Shown: positions 10,435-18,799 of the stretch, piece by piece
Layout of the letters: every line of letters begins with the position of its first letter
How positions within the stretch are numbered: position 1 is the stretch's first letter
The notes under the pieces: model-generated
Database searches by the model: none
Seen by the model: only the letters and a program-made list of their open reading frames with translations
Told to the model about the DNA's origin: nothing
Position numbers and translations under genes: made by a program
Assembly: GCA_945901045.1 (NCBI GenBank)
Contig: CAMDKK010000009.1
Coordinates: forward strand, 19,997-83,996
Source: Limnohabitans sp. Rim8
GTDB lineage: Bacteria; Pseudomonadota; Gammaproteobacteria; Burkholderiales; Burkholderiaceae_C
Direction of reading: 5' to 3'
Length of the DNA stretch: 64,000 bases

Positions 10435-11688
10435 TCAATCGCCCTGCGTTGTGAACACCGTCAAAACCCCGGTGTAGCCGTACAAGCGGTTGCGGGCGAT
10501 TTCACCGCCGGCAAAAAATCCGACCAAGGGCACATCGCCCAAAGCGTGTCGGATGATTTGCATCTCAGCGCTCGGCCCACCAAAATGCGGCCCGCCACGC
10601 CCCGTGCAGCTGACGTACACCGCCCCCGCCATGCGCCGCGCAGGATGCGGCGCAGCTTGCGCATCGCTGGCCGCAAAATCATGGGCCATGTCCAGCGAGA
10701 GCATCTCGGGCTCCAAGGCTTCGCGGATTTCAGCGCAAATGCGCATCAAATCGGCTTTGGCTGCTTGCGCATTGCGCTGACAAAAAGTGATTTTTTCGCC
10801 CACCTTTAAATGGTCTGCAATCGCCACACCTTGGCGGGCCGGGTCCAGTCCCACAATATGGCGCACGACAACGTCTTCGCCAAAACTGCCCGTCTTGCCA
10901 ACGCCTGCGCCCACCGCAGAACTGATGCCCGCCAAAGTCGAACGCACCGCCTGCAAGGCGTGTTGCGGCTTTGCGAGTGACACCTTCAAATCGTCCAGCA
11001 AAACCTGCAGTGCAGGCTGCCCATCCAACTGGTACATCACATGCCCTTCGGCCTCGGTCACCACCCGCTCGGCGGAGATGGGGCGACACCCTTGCGTCAC
11101 GCGGGACACCAAAGCCACTTGCGGCCCAAAGGCAACGCCGCTCAACCCGCCTTGAAACACGCCCCGTTGATTGGCGACAGACTGCGTTAGATGGCTTTGC
11201 GCAAACTGCACAGTGTGTTGTCGACTGGAGGCCAAGCCCCCAAACAGATAAGCGCTTGCGGTGCGCTCAGCCAACTCGGCAATCAACTCGGTGATGTCTG
11301 GCGTTTGTCCACCGGCATGCACCAAAGCCGCTTGCACTTGAAAATCTGAAGGCCAAGGTGCCACGCCGGAAAATACCCGGTACTGATTGGCGGGCACATC
11401 ACACAGCATAAGCGCCATGGCCGGCTCGTCAAAATACTCGGCGTTGTTGACGGCGATGCCCAGACCCACCGTGCCCGACCAGTCCTGCACCTGAGGAAGT
11501 TCTTGACGCAAATGGTCCAAGATGGCTTGGGCCTGCGGGGCGTAGTGGTCGGTGATGTACAGCAAACCCAAGCGCGGCGCGCTGGCGTAGCCGGACAGCG
11601 TCATTTGTGCACGCAGTTGCGCCAGTACCAAACCCGCCGCCATGGGCCACTGCGGGTGGGTGGCGTGCCCGTAGGGAAACAGGCTCAT
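10435..11688 (-). CDS. FIST N/C domain protein (putative small-ligand sensor)
   Basis: This 417-residue protein looks like a stand-alone FIST protein: an N-terminal FIST region (RLGLLYITDHYAPQAQAILDHL, FGGLASSR) and a C-terminal FIST_C region ending in GGPSAEMQIIRHALGDVPLV and GFFAGGEIARNRLYGYTGVL. FIST domains are proposed to bind small ligands such as amino acids and usually sit with signalling domains. Here no output domain is attached. The start codon overlaps the phaM stop (ATGA), so it is likely cotranslated with a polyhydroxybutyrate-granule regulator. Function is not established. Confidence 0.85.
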   Translation of the reverse strand: MSLFPYGHATHPQWPMAAGLVLAQLRAQMTLSGYASAPRLGLLYITDHYAPQAQAILDHLRQELPQVQDWSGTVGLGIAVNNAEYFDEPAMALMLCDVPANQYRVFSGVAPWPSDFQVQAALVHAGGQTPDITELIAELAERTASAYLFGGLASSRQHTVQFAQSHLTQSVANQRGVFQGGLSGVAFGPQVALVSRVTQGCRPISAERVVTEAEGHVMYQLDGQPALQVLLDDLKVSLAKPQHALQAVRSTLAGISSAVGAGVGKTGSFGEDVVVRHIVGLDPARQGVAIADHLKVGEKITFCQRNAQAAKADLMRICAEIREALEPEMLSLDMAHDFAASDAQAAPHPARRMAGAVYVSCTGRGGPHFGGPSAEMQIIRHALGDVPLVGFFAGGEIARNRLYGYTGVLTVFTTQGD

Positions 11689-12407
11689 GCGCGTTGGCGT
11701 GGTGCCGTGGCTTTTTGGGCCGCGGTGTTTTTGCCAGCGGTCTTGGCGGGTGTTTTACGCGCAGTGGTTTTTTTCGAGGCCCCGGGCGCACCGGCCTTGG
11801 ACGCGGTTTTGGCAGAAGCTGCAGAGGCAGCCTTTTTGCTCGCCTTCTTCGGTCCGTTTTTGAGGGCTTGCGCGGCCACATCTTTCAGAGCGGCAGCCGC
11901 AATGTTCTGGAACTGCTCCGTCAACGAGCCCCACCACTGCATGGGGTCCACCGCAGGCTTGGCAGCAGCCTCAGAGGCCGTTGCATCAGCTTTTGCGGCA
12001 TGCGCGGCTTCAGTGGGCGCAGGCTCAGGTGTGTGCACTGGCGCAGCAGGCTCGGCAGGGGTGGCCGCCATCGCGTAAGGTACGTTGGCGGTAAAAGCTT
12101 TGGCCAGATCGGCCATGTTCACATTCATGCCCTGCAGCGTTGACAAAGTCATTTTTTGCACTTCCATCGCTTGGATGGTGGCCTTGAGTGCGGTGGCGTT
12201 TTGGTCCAGCCAAAACTGCACGGCCTTGAGTTCTTGAATGCGCTTGTCCAGCTCTTCAATGCTCAAGGTCGGCGCCACCCAACTGCCCATATTGGGCATG
12301 GCCGAAGTCGCACCGGCGTTGGCCTGTTGCGACGACTGCGCGAGGTTCTTCAAGAAGTCAAAACCGGGAACGAATTGGCCGAAACCGAAAGCCGATGTAT
12401 CGCTCAT
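11685..12407 (-). CDS. phaM: PhaM-type polyhydroxybutyrate granule protein
   Basis: With the ATG at 12407 (MSDTSAFGFGQFVPGF) it is 240 residues. The N-terminal half carries the PhaM signature: GFDFLKNL, APTLSIEELDKRIQELKAVQFWLDQN and a long amphipathic helix. The C-terminal half is an Ala/Pro/Glu linker followed by a Lys/Ala-rich tail with KKAS, KTPAKT-like motifs. By family knowledge PhaM activates PHB synthase and ties granules to the nucleoid through this basic tail. In-frame codons upstream to 12470 lack conservation. The overlapping FIST gene follows. Confidence 0.88.
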   Translation of the reverse strand: MSDTSAFGFGQFVPGFDFLKNLAQSSQQANAGATSAMPNMGSWVAPTLSIEELDKRIQELKAVQFWLDQNATALKATIQAMEVQKMTLSTLQGMNVNMADLAKAFTANVPYAMAATPAEPAAPVHTPEPAPTEAAHAAKADATASEAAAKPAVDPMQWWGSLTEQFQNIAAAALKDVAAQALKNGPKKASKKAASAASAKTASKAGAPGASKKTTARKTPAKTAGKNTAAQKATAPRQRA

Positions 12408-12494
12408 GATGTGTCCTGTGGCGGTGGGTGAAAGCCAAAGCTTAAACCAATCCGCTGGCCTCAAGATCATTGGCTTTTTTTCTGGCGCAAACTG

Positions 12495-12980
12495 TCAATG
12501 CTTGTGATCGGCATGACCGGGCATTTGCTTGGCGGGAGCGCCTGCTGTCACGGGCACGCTGATTTGCTGTTGGGTCTCCTTGCCTTTCGCGTCTTTGAAA
12601 GTCAAGGTCAGCGCCACGCTGCTGTCTTTCATCAGCGGTGCTTTCAAGTCCATCAGCATCAGGTGGTAACTGCCGGGCTTGAGCTCCACAGACTTGTTGG
12701 CCGGCAAATCCAGCCCTTCCGGCAGCGCACGCATTTTCATCACACCGTTGTCCCTCTTCATTTCCTGGATTTCGGCCACACCCGCCACGGGTGTGACGAC
12801 AGTAATCAAACGGGTCGTTTGAGGCGCTGTGATCTTCATGAAAGCGCCTGTCGCCTTTTGACCCTGCACAGTGGCACGGGCCCAAGCATCCTCTACTTTC
12901 ACTTGGGCCCAAGCGGCTCCCGTTGCGATCCATCCTGCCAGCAACCATGCGGCGTGTTTGTTGGGGGTTTTCATCTTCAA
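12495..12980 (-). CDS. Periplasmic copper chaperone PCu(A)C
   Basis: This 161-residue protein has a signal peptide (AAWLLAGWIATGAAWAQ) and a DUF461 cupredoxin-like domain starting at VKVEDAWARATV. The metal-binding pattern is M/E...NGVMKMRAL and GSYHLMLMDL. The C-terminus is His-rich (MPGHADHKH). PCu(A)C proteins deliver copper to the CuA centre of cytochrome oxidase or scavenge it in the periplasm. It forms a same-strand group with the YcnI and DUF2946 genes. ATG at codon 3 is an alternative start. Confidence 0.9.
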   Translation of the reverse strand: MKMKTPNKHAAWLLAGWIATGAAWAQVKVEDAWARATVQGQKATGAFMKITAPQTTRLITVVTPVAGVAEIQEMKRDNGVMKMRALPEGLDLPANKSVELKPGSYHLMLMDLKAPLMKDSSVALTLTFKDAKGKETQQQISVPVTAGAPAKQMPGHADHKH

Positions 12981-13005
12981 TTCCTTGATTCTGGGGTTGT
13001 AACGA

Positions 13006-13557
13006 TCAATGCTGGTGCGCTGCAGCGCCTGCGCTGGGCATGATTTCCAGCAGCGCAGCAGGCGACTTCAAATCAAACAGCTTCTGTCCTGGTTTAGGCA
13101 CTTCAGTCCAATCCAAGCGCCCTTGCTCGCACACCTGCTGCACGGGCCAGTACATCATGCCAGCCTGTGCGGGCAGGGTGCCCACAAGAACGAACTCATC
13201 GTAATGCCCATTGGGCAGCATGTCTTCAGCGGTCTTGGCGGTCCAGCTGATGCGGGTCACGTCTTCGGTGATGGCGCGTCCGTGGCTGGTGTAAGGCTGC
13301 GCCAGCTTCGCACGGGTCACCTCCGTCCGCCAGCCCGACTTGGGCATGGGCTTGGCCCCTTGCACACCGGCAGGGATATCGACCACGATTTGCCGCGTGG
13401 GCGAGGCGCCGCAGCCGTGGCCCACCTTGAACGTGGCCTTGTAGCTTTGCCCTGCGCTGGCCACCTGGTATTCGAGCACGGTGTGGGCCGAGGCCGCCAA
13501 GCCCAAGGCGGCAAGCCAAGCGCACAACAGAGTAGGTAAATGTTTCATGGTCTGCAT
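13006..13557 (-). CDS. YcnI-family (DUF1775) copper-binding protein
   Basis: The 183-residue protein has a signal peptide cut before AHTVLEYQVA. The new N-terminal His after cleavage is the proposed copper ligand in YcnI proteins. The domain continues with YKATFKVGHGCGASPTRQIVVDIP and GWRTEVTR and a C-terminal WPVQQVCEQG. The tail ends AAAHQH. Lying between a DUF2946 gene and a PCu(A)C gene, it most likely works in periplasmic copper acquisition. ATG at codon 4 is an alternative start. Confidence 0.88.
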   Translation of the reverse strand: MQTMKHLPTLLCAWLAALGLAASAHTVLEYQVASAGQSYKATFKVGHGCGASPTRQIVVDIPAGVQGAKPMPKSGWRTEVTRAKLAQPYTSHGRAITEDVTRISWTAKTAEDMLPNGHYDEFVLVGTLPAQAGMMYWPVQQVCEQGRLDWTEVPKPGQKLFDLKSPAALLEIMPSAGAAAHQH

Positions 13558-13560
13558 CCT

Positions 13561-13635
13561 TTAAAAGTGGGCCTTCAGTTCAGCCGTGTGGCTGCGCTGT
13601 GGGTAGGAGTGGAAGTTGCTGAACTTGTCGTTCTT
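13561..13635 (-). pseudogene. Remnant of an outer-membrane (TonB-receptor-like) protein C-terminus
   Basis: Just upstream of the YcnI gene the minus strand encodes KNDKFSNFHSYPQRSHTAEL then KAHF and a TAA stop. A final amphipathic strand ending in Phe is the hallmark of outer-membrane beta-barrels, and this one resembles TonB-dependent receptor ends. No start, plug or barrel precedes it: the DUF2946 stop lies only 70 bp upstream. I read it as the last strand left after deletion of a receptor gene that once stood between DUF2946 and YcnI. The assignment is by eye from about 24 residues. Confidence 0.4.
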
Positions 13636-13702
13636 CGGGCATGAACATGCCCAAAGAAAAGCGGCAAAGCGGCATCCACCGCGGCGGCGACAAGGAGAAG
13701 GT

Positions 13703-14062
13703 TCAGGAAAGTGCAGGCGGGCCGCGAGGCGGCAGGGGAGCGCCGGTCAGCCAAGCAATGCGGGCTGACGGAATGGAGCGAAGGGCATAGGCCAGTGCGT
13801 TGGTGGCGTCCAAGTGATGGGTGGCCGATGGCGTCGGCAACGTCACCTGGACGCACAAGGGGCAATCTGGGCTGTTGACAGCTTGGGCGGTGTCTCCCAA
13901 GCCATCGTCTGTGTCCACCATTTTCAGACCACCCATGACCGAGCAGACCATTTGGATGCCTTGTGGATTCACCAAGGGCGAAGCCACCGAAACACCGACG
14001 AACAGCACAAACCACACCAGCACGAAGCGGGCGAGGAGATGGGCGTTGCGCAGGGATTGCAT
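13703..14062 (-). CDS. DUF2946 family protein
   Basis: The ATG at 14062 has a strong GGAGG 10 bp upstream and gives 119 residues (MQSLRNAHLLARFVLVWF). A GTG six codons earlier lies at the edge of that GGAGG and is unlikely. One membrane helix (about residues 10-28, VLVWFVLFVGVSVASPLV) precedes a domain with Cys residues in QMVCSVMGG and the pair CPLC, the usual DUF2946 pattern. These small membrane-anchored proteins co-occur with copper and TonB-receptor genes in betaproteobacteria, and that is the case here. The molecular role is unknown. Confidence 0.78.
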   Translation of the reverse strand: MQSLRNAHLLARFVLVWFVLFVGVSVASPLVNPQGIQMVCSVMGGLKMVDTDDGLGDTAQAVNSPDCPLCVQVTLPTPSATHHLDATNALAYALRSIPSARIAWLTGAPLPPRGPPALS

Positions 14063-14195
14063 GGTTTGATTATCCTCCACGACTCACCCGCCGGTTGAGG
14101 ACCTTGAAAGAAGACGTCATATGGGTGACCTGGATTCCGCAGGTTTTCCAGTAATCTGGGTGTCTCGTGTCCAACCCACAGTTACAGGAACCCCC

Positions 14196-14846
14196 ATGCT
14201 CAAACTCTGCGGCTTTGCAGCCAGCAACTACCACAACAAAGTCAAATTCGCCCTGCTCGAAAAAGGCGTGCCTTTTGAAGAAGAAATCGCCTGGGTAGGC
14301 GAGACCGACCCTGCGGCCAGCCCCTTAGGCAAAGTGCCGTATTTGAAAACCGAAAACGGCGTCATGTGCGAGTCGGCCGTAATGCTCGAATACATCGAAC
14401 AGCGCTACCCACAAAACCCACTGCTGCCGGCAGACCCTTTTGCCGCGAGCAAAGTTCGCGAGCTGGCCTTGTTTCTGGACTTGCACCTGGAGTTGGTGGC
14501 CCGCAACCTTTACCCTGAAGCTTTTTTTGGCGGCAAGGTGAGCGACTCGGTGAAAGAAAAAGTCGGCGCCCAATTAGAGAAAAACGTCGCCGCCTTTGCC
14601 AAGCTGGTCAAGTTTGCGCCCTTCGTGGCGGGTGATACCCTCACCTTGGCCGACTGCGCTGCTGTGACGCATTTGCCCTTGGTCTCGAGTGCTACCAAAA
14701 TCATTTATGGCAAAGATGTAATGGCCGACTTGCCTGCCCGCGAGTACCTGAAGATGATGGGCGAGCGCCCACACATGCAAACCATCAGCGCCGACCGCAA
14801 GGCCAATCTGGCGTTGATGATGGCCCGCAGCAAAGCAAAATCCTGA
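14196..14846 (+). CDS. Glutathione S-transferase family protein
   Basis: With the ATG at 14196, preceded by ACAGGAA, this is 216 residues. The N-terminal thioredoxin fold (LCGFAASNYHNKVKFALLEK) has the glutathione-binding cis-Pro/ES motif in GKVPYLKTENGVMCESAVMLEYIE. The C-terminal all-alpha domain carries the N-capping stretch DTLTLADCAA. Members act in detoxification or as maleylpyruvate/maleylacetoacetate isomerases. A role with the nearby FAH-family hydrolase is possible, but the genes are convergent. The longer in-frame start at 14121 is not conserved in this family. Confidence 0.88.
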   Translation: MLKLCGFAASNYHNKVKFALLEKGVPFEEEIAWVGETDPAASPLGKVPYLKTENGVMCESAVMLEYIEQRYPQNPLLPADPFAASKVRELALFLDLHLELVARNLYPEAFFGGKVSDSVKEKVGAQLEKNVAAFAKLVKFAPFVAGDTLTLADCAAVTHLPLVSSATKIIYGKDVMADLPAREYLKMMGERPHMQTISADRKANLALMMARSKAKS

Positions 14847-14958
14847 TCAAACGCGCAGTTGCGCAGTTGCGCAGCGAGCGCGAAGACCGCTTTGCCATGA
14901 ACGAACACTTGAGTCACGCGCCTCATGGCTCTGCGCCAGCGACTGCTATGCTCGGCGC

Positions 14959-15372
14959 ATGAAAAGCCTGTTCCACTTTGCCTTCAACGTCACCGACTTG
15001 GACCAAGCCCGCCGCTTTTACGGCGACGTGCTCGGCTGCCAAGAAGGCCGCAGTACCGACACCTGGGTTGACTATGATTTTGGGGGTCATCAGATTTCTA
15101 TGCACCTGGGTACCCCCTTTGCAACCGCTGCCACCGGCCATGTGGGAGCGCATGTGGTGCCGATGCCGCATTTCGGCCTGGTCCTGCAAAGCGCCGACTG
15201 GCAAGCCTTGGCTGCGCGATTGAAACAAGCCCATACCGCCTTTGTGATCGAACCGCAACTGCGTTTTCCAGGCCAGCCCGGCGAGCAATGGACCATGTTC
15301 TTTCTTGACCCTTTTGGCAACCCGATCGAAGTCAAGGGCTTTGACTCACTGGACACCGTCTACGCCAGTTGA
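14959..15372 (+). CDS. VOC (glyoxalase/bleomycin resistance) superfamily protein
   Basis: This is a 137-residue single VOC protein with paired beta-alpha-beta-beta-beta modules: HFAFNVTDLDQARRFYGDVLGC at 6-27, and the second half with MFFLDPFGNPIEVKGF. The metal ligands typical of the fold are visible as H6 or H8-type positions and the Glu in PIEVK. The substrate cannot be inferred. It is convergent with the FAH-family gene, 9 bp apart. Confidence 0.85.
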   Translation: MKSLFHFAFNVTDLDQARRFYGDVLGCQEGRSTDTWVDYDFGGHQISMHLGTPFATAATGHVGAHVVPMPHFGLVLQSADWQALAARLKQAHTAFVIEPQLRFPGQPGEQWTMFFLDPFGNPIEVKGFDSLDTVYAS

Positions 15373-15381
15373 ACCTCTGGT

Positions 15382-16389
15382 TCAGGCCAGTGGCACCACC
15401 TGTTGCTCAATCGCCCCAAACACGCTCTCGCCATTGAGCCCTTTCATCTCAATTCGGATGGTGTCGCCAAATTGCATGTATTCGGTGCGGGGTTGTCCGT
15501 CCAAAATGGTTTCGATGGCGCGTTTTTCAGCAATGCAGCTGTAGCCCTTGGGCCAGTCTTTTTGGCCGTTGACTTCCACGCCCTGGTTGCTCACAGTGCC
15601 GCTGCCCACGATGGTGCCCGCCCGCACATTGCGGGTTTTGCACATGTGCGCAATCAGTTGGCCAAAGTGAAACGTCATTTCCGGCCCGGCTTCGCACAGA
15701 CCGACTTTGCGGCCGTTCCAAGTCGATTGCATGGTCAGGTGCAGGCGGCCTTTGTCCCAGGCGTCACCCAATTCGTTGAGCGTCACCGCCACGGGGCTGA
15801 AGGCGGTGGCCGGTTTGCTCTGAAAAAATCCAAAGCCTTTGGTCAGCTCGGCATGCACCAGGTTACGCAGACTCACGTCGTTGGCGATCATCACCAAGCG
15901 AATGCCTTCCAAAGCCTCGTCCGGCGTGGCGGCCATGGGCACGTCGGCGGTGATGACGGCCAGCTCGGCTTCAAAATCAATGCCAAAAGCCGCGTCGCGG
16001 CACACCACCGGATCGCAGGGCCCCAGAAAGTCGTCACTGCCGCCTTGGTAGATCAAGGGGTCTTGGTCAAAATTGGCCGGCACTTCGACCTTGCGCGCTT
16101 CGAGCACCAAGGCCACATGGTTCAGGTAAGCCGAACCATCGGCCCACTGGTAGGCGCGGGGGAGCGGCGCCATGCATTGCTGCGGATTGAACGGGAACGC
16201 GTGGCGGGCTTTGCCACTGTTGAGGGTGTGGAACAGGTCTTCGAGTTGCGGCGACATGAAATTCCAGTCGTCCAGCAGCTGCTGCATCCGGGTGGCGATG
16301 CCCGTCGCATAATGGGCGGTGGTCAAATCGCGAGAGACAACGACCAGCTGTCCGTCGCGCGACCCGTCTTTGTAGGTGGCTAATTTCAT
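15382..16389 (-). CDS. Fumarylacetoacetate hydrolase family protein
   Basis: The 335-residue protein carries the FAH C-terminal fold: GIDFEAELAVITADVP with the metal-binding Asp/Glu pair, MIANDVSLRNLV, and GTIVGSGTVSNQG. It belongs to the roughly 330-residue branch that is distinct from the 430-residue fumarylacetoacetase found at 27124. These enzymes cleave beta-diketo acids at the end of aromatic pathways. It is divergent from an IclR regulator with a 13-bp palindrome between them, so it is probably induced by an aromatic breakdown product. Confidence 0.87.
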   Translation of the reverse strand: MKLATYKDGSRDGQLVVVSRDLTTAHYATGIATRMQQLLDDWNFMSPQLEDLFHTLNSGKARHAFPFNPQQCMAPLPRAYQWADGSAYLNHVALVLEARKVEVPANFDQDPLIYQGGSDDFLGPCDPVVCRDAAFGIDFEAELAVITADVPMAATPDEALEGIRLVMIANDVSLRNLVHAELTKGFGFFQSKPATAFSPVAVTLNELGDAWDKGRLHLTMQSTWNGRKVGLCEAGPEMTFHFGQLIAHMCKTRNVRAGTIVGSGTVSNQGVEVNGQKDWPKGYSCIAEKRAIETILDGQPRTEYMQFGDTIRIEMKGLNGESVFGAIEQQVVPLA

Positions 16390-16436
16390 GGGCTTATTCT
16401 CGCTGGACTGGGCTATCCGCTACAGTGGGGCTGCAT

Positions 16437-16449
16437 TGCGTATTACGCA
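16437..16449. promoter_or_regulatory. Palindromic operator candidate between FAH and IclR genes
   Basis: TGCGTA-T-TACGCA is a perfect 13-bp palindrome, 48 bp from the FAH start and 43 bp from the IclR start. IclR-type regulators bind such short palindromes in divergent intergenic regions. The assignment is positional. Confidence 0.55.
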
Positions 16450-16491
16450 TTGTTGAATTCATTTTACTAAACGAAACAAATTTTAGCCGAT

Positions 16492-17313
16492 ATGGACGAG
16501 ACCCCCAGCCCCCTCACTGACAAGGAAAGAGCAGGCATACAGTCGGTTGAAGTGGGCTTTGCCTTGCTTGATGTTTTGGCACATGCGCCTGCGCCCTTGA
16601 TGTTGCGCGACCTGGCCGCTTCGGCCAAGATGAGCGCTGCCAAAGCCCATCGCTACTTGGTGAGTTTTCAGCGCTTGGGTTTGGTGGTGCAAGACACCGC
16701 CAACACGCGCTACGAATTAGGGCCCGCCACCTTGCGCTTAGGATTGTCCACCTTGTCACGTTTAGATGCCGTCAAAATGGCCCGCGAGCGTTTGCCGGCC
16801 TTGATGGAAGAGGTCGGCCATACCTTGGCGCTGGCGGTGTGGGGCAACCGTGGCCCCACCATCGTGCATTGGCAAGAATCCCCCTTGGCGGTGTCGGTCA
16901 ATTTGCGCTTGGGTGATGTGATGCCCTTGCTGAGCTCGGCCACGGGCCGTTGCTTCACGGCCTTTTTAGCACCCGTTGGGCAACTGGACAAATTGACTCC
17001 TTTGCTCAAAGATGAATTGGCCTTGGCCCATAAATTAGGCCGCACCGATGTACCGGCCTCGTTGGCAGATGTTCACAGCTTGCAAACCGAAACGCGCCAA
17101 CAAGGCTTGGGGCGGGTCAAAAACGTGTTGCTGCCGGGTATTTCTGGCCTGTGTGCGCCGGTTTTTGATGCCGATCAGCATTTGGCCTTGGGCGTGGTGG
17201 CCTTGGGTTCTTCGGCCAGTTTCGATACTGCGCTGGACGGGCCCTTGGCGCAAGCGCTGCTGCGCATGACGCGCCAGTTGTCGCAGGACCTGGGCCACTC
17301 TCTCTGCGCTTAA
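16492..17313 (+). CDS. IclR-family transcriptional regulator
   Basis: This 273-residue protein has an N-terminal winged helix-turn-helix (SVEVGFALLDVLAHA, APLMLRDLAASAKMSAAKAHRYL at 17-60) and a C-terminal IclR effector domain with LSSATGRCFTAFL and GLCAPVFDADQ. It probably controls the divergent FAH-family hydrolase in response to an aromatic or keto acid. The DUF3108 gene starts 5 bp after its stop but appears functionally unrelated. Confidence 0.92.
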   Translation: MDETPSPLTDKERAGIQSVEVGFALLDVLAHAPAPLMLRDLAASAKMSAAKAHRYLVSFQRLGLVVQDTANTRYELGPATLRLGLSTLSRLDAVKMARERLPALMEEVGHTLALAVWGNRGPTIVHWQESPLAVSVNLRLGDVMPLLSSATGRCFTAFLAPVGQLDKLTPLLKDELALAHKLGRTDVPASLADVHSLQTETRQQGLGRVKNVLLPGISGLCAPVFDADQHLALGVVALGSSASFDTALDGPLAQALLRMTRQLSQDLGHSLCA

Positions 17314-17318
17314 AAGCC

Positions 17319-18446
17319 ATGACTTTGAGCGCATCCATGCCTTCTGGGCCTTCTCGCAAAACATTGCTGCTGACCATCGGTTTGGTCTTGCTGGTGCATC
17401 TCAGTTTGCTGCTGGGGGGCCCCGAGGCACTGCAGTTGTCGCTGCGCGCCGAGCCGGCCAAGACTTTGCCTTTTCAGACCCGCATGATGCAAGCCCAAGC
17501 CCCAAATCCTGTGGCGCTCAAGCCGTCTGTTGCCGCCAAACCACGACGCTCGGTAACTGCCCCATCGTCTTTACCTTCTCCTTCTCCTGCATCCACCACC
17601 GAACCCCTGGAGCCGCAATTCACGGCGCCCACCGACACGCTCACCACCGCGCCAACCGAAACCGCGACCACGCCGGCTTCAACCGACACGCCAACCCCAG
17701 CGCAAGCCGAAGTTGCGACCCCGGCCGTTGAGCCATTGCAGCCGATCACACCACCGCCTGTGCCTTTGGCGGTAGGCGCATTGCCACCTTCTACGTTGCT
17801 CCAATACAACCTGATTGGACAAGATCGCGGACTCACTTATTACGCCAATGGCGAGTTGCGCTGGCAACACAACCCGACAGACTATGAAGCCAGCCTGACC
17901 ATCAAAGCGTTTTTGCTGGGCTCGCGCGTTTACAGCAGTGTCGGTAGCGTGGGTGCCAATGGTCTCATCCCCACGCGGTACGCCGACAAGTGGCGGGGCG
18001 AGAGGGCCACCCACTTTGATGCAGAAAACAAACGCATCGTCTTCAGCAACAACAAACCCTCGGCTGAGCTGCTGCTGGGCGCGCAAGACCAGGTCAGCCT
18101 GTTTGTGCAATTGGCCGCGGCCATGACAGGCGACCCCGAGCGTTACAAACCGGACACCAGCGTGAGCATCCAGACGGCAACAGTGAACGAGGCGGTGCCA
18201 TGGACCTTGACGATGCAAGCCGAAGAAACGCTTCAAATTGATGAAAAACCTGTCCCCACCTCTAAATGGGTCTGCCTGCCGCGCGGCAAATACGACACCA
18301 AAGTGGAGTTGTGGCTGTCACGCCACCACGCTTGGATGCCGGTGCGCATCCGCATTACCCAAGTCAGCGGCAGCTTCATCGACATGAGCTTGGACAAGCT
18401 GCAACCCCTAGCGCCTTTGCCCGCCAAACGCACGGAGAACAATTAA
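17319..18446 (+). CDS. DUF3108 domain protein, membrane-anchored
   Basis: The 375-residue protein begins with a single membrane helix (KTLLLTIGLVLLVHLSLLLGG, about 14-34), then a long Pro/Thr/Ala-rich linker (about 60-145) and a C-terminal DUF3108 domain (YNLIGQDRGLTYYANGELRW onward). The topology suggests an inner-membrane anchored periplasmic protein. The linker could span part of the periplasm, as in TonB-like proteins. Function is unknown. It is common in Burkholderiales. ATG at codon 7 is an alternative start. Confidence 0.82.
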   Translation: MTLSASMPSGPSRKTLLLTIGLVLLVHLSLLLGGPEALQLSLRAEPAKTLPFQTRMMQAQAPNPVALKPSVAAKPRRSVTAPSSLPSPSPASTTEPLEPQFTAPTDTLTTAPTETATTPASTDTPTPAQAEVATPAVEPLQPITPPPVPLAVGALPPSTLLQYNLIGQDRGLTYYANGELRWQHNPTDYEASLTIKAFLLGSRVYSSVGSVGANGLIPTRYADKWRGERATHFDAENKRIVFSNNKPSAELLLGAQDQVSLFVQLAAAMTGDPERYKPDTSVSIQTATVNEAVPWTLTMQAEETLQIDEKPVPTSKWVCLPRGKYDTKVELWLSRHHAWMPVRIRITQVSGSFIDMSLDKLQPLAPLPAKRTENN

Positions 18447-18516
18447 AAACCCTGTTCTCTTGCAATTTTCTTTATCGGACGCAACTGCAAGCCCCTAGTT
18501 GAGTGAGAATGACACC

Positions 18517-18795
18517 ATGAACCTGCTTTACGAATCTGATTCTTTTTCCGTGATGCACATGCTGGCCAATCCAGACAATGAGGCCGCGACTGTCAAAGGT
18601 CCTGTGCTGGAACGCCATGGTTTTGAGATCGTGGACAAACGCTCTGGCAAAGAGGTTTACCTCGATGGCTCATGGGCAGAGATGTTCCAACAGCACATTC
18701 ATGCTTGGCAACTGCAAACACCCACCCAAGAAGAGGTAGAAGACACCTTGGAAAGCTACGCGGGTTTGGCGCAGCAACCGGTGCTGGTGCACTGA
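18517..18795 (+). CDS. DUF3567 family protein
   Basis: From the ATG at 18517 this is a 92-residue acidic protein: MNLLYESDSFSVMHMLAN, then a central FEIVDKRSGKEVYLDGSWAE and a C-terminal QEEVEDTLESYAGLAQQPV. This matches DUF3567, a betaproteobacterial family of unknown function. A TTG six codons upstream is in frame but less likely. It is convergent with the AbrB-type gene with 4 bp between stops. Confidence 0.82.
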   Translation: MNLLYESDSFSVMHMLANPDNEAATVKGPVLERHGFEIVDKRSGKEVYLDGSWAEMFQQHIHAWQLQTPTQEEVEDTLESYAGLAQQPVLVH

Positions 18796-18799
18796 GCTT

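Noticed and set aside
14705-14926. 73-codon minus-strand frame over the GST end
   Set aside because: Mostly shadow of the GST gene. The non-overlapping part is too short to assign. A short CGCAGTTG direct repeat lies there but is trivial.
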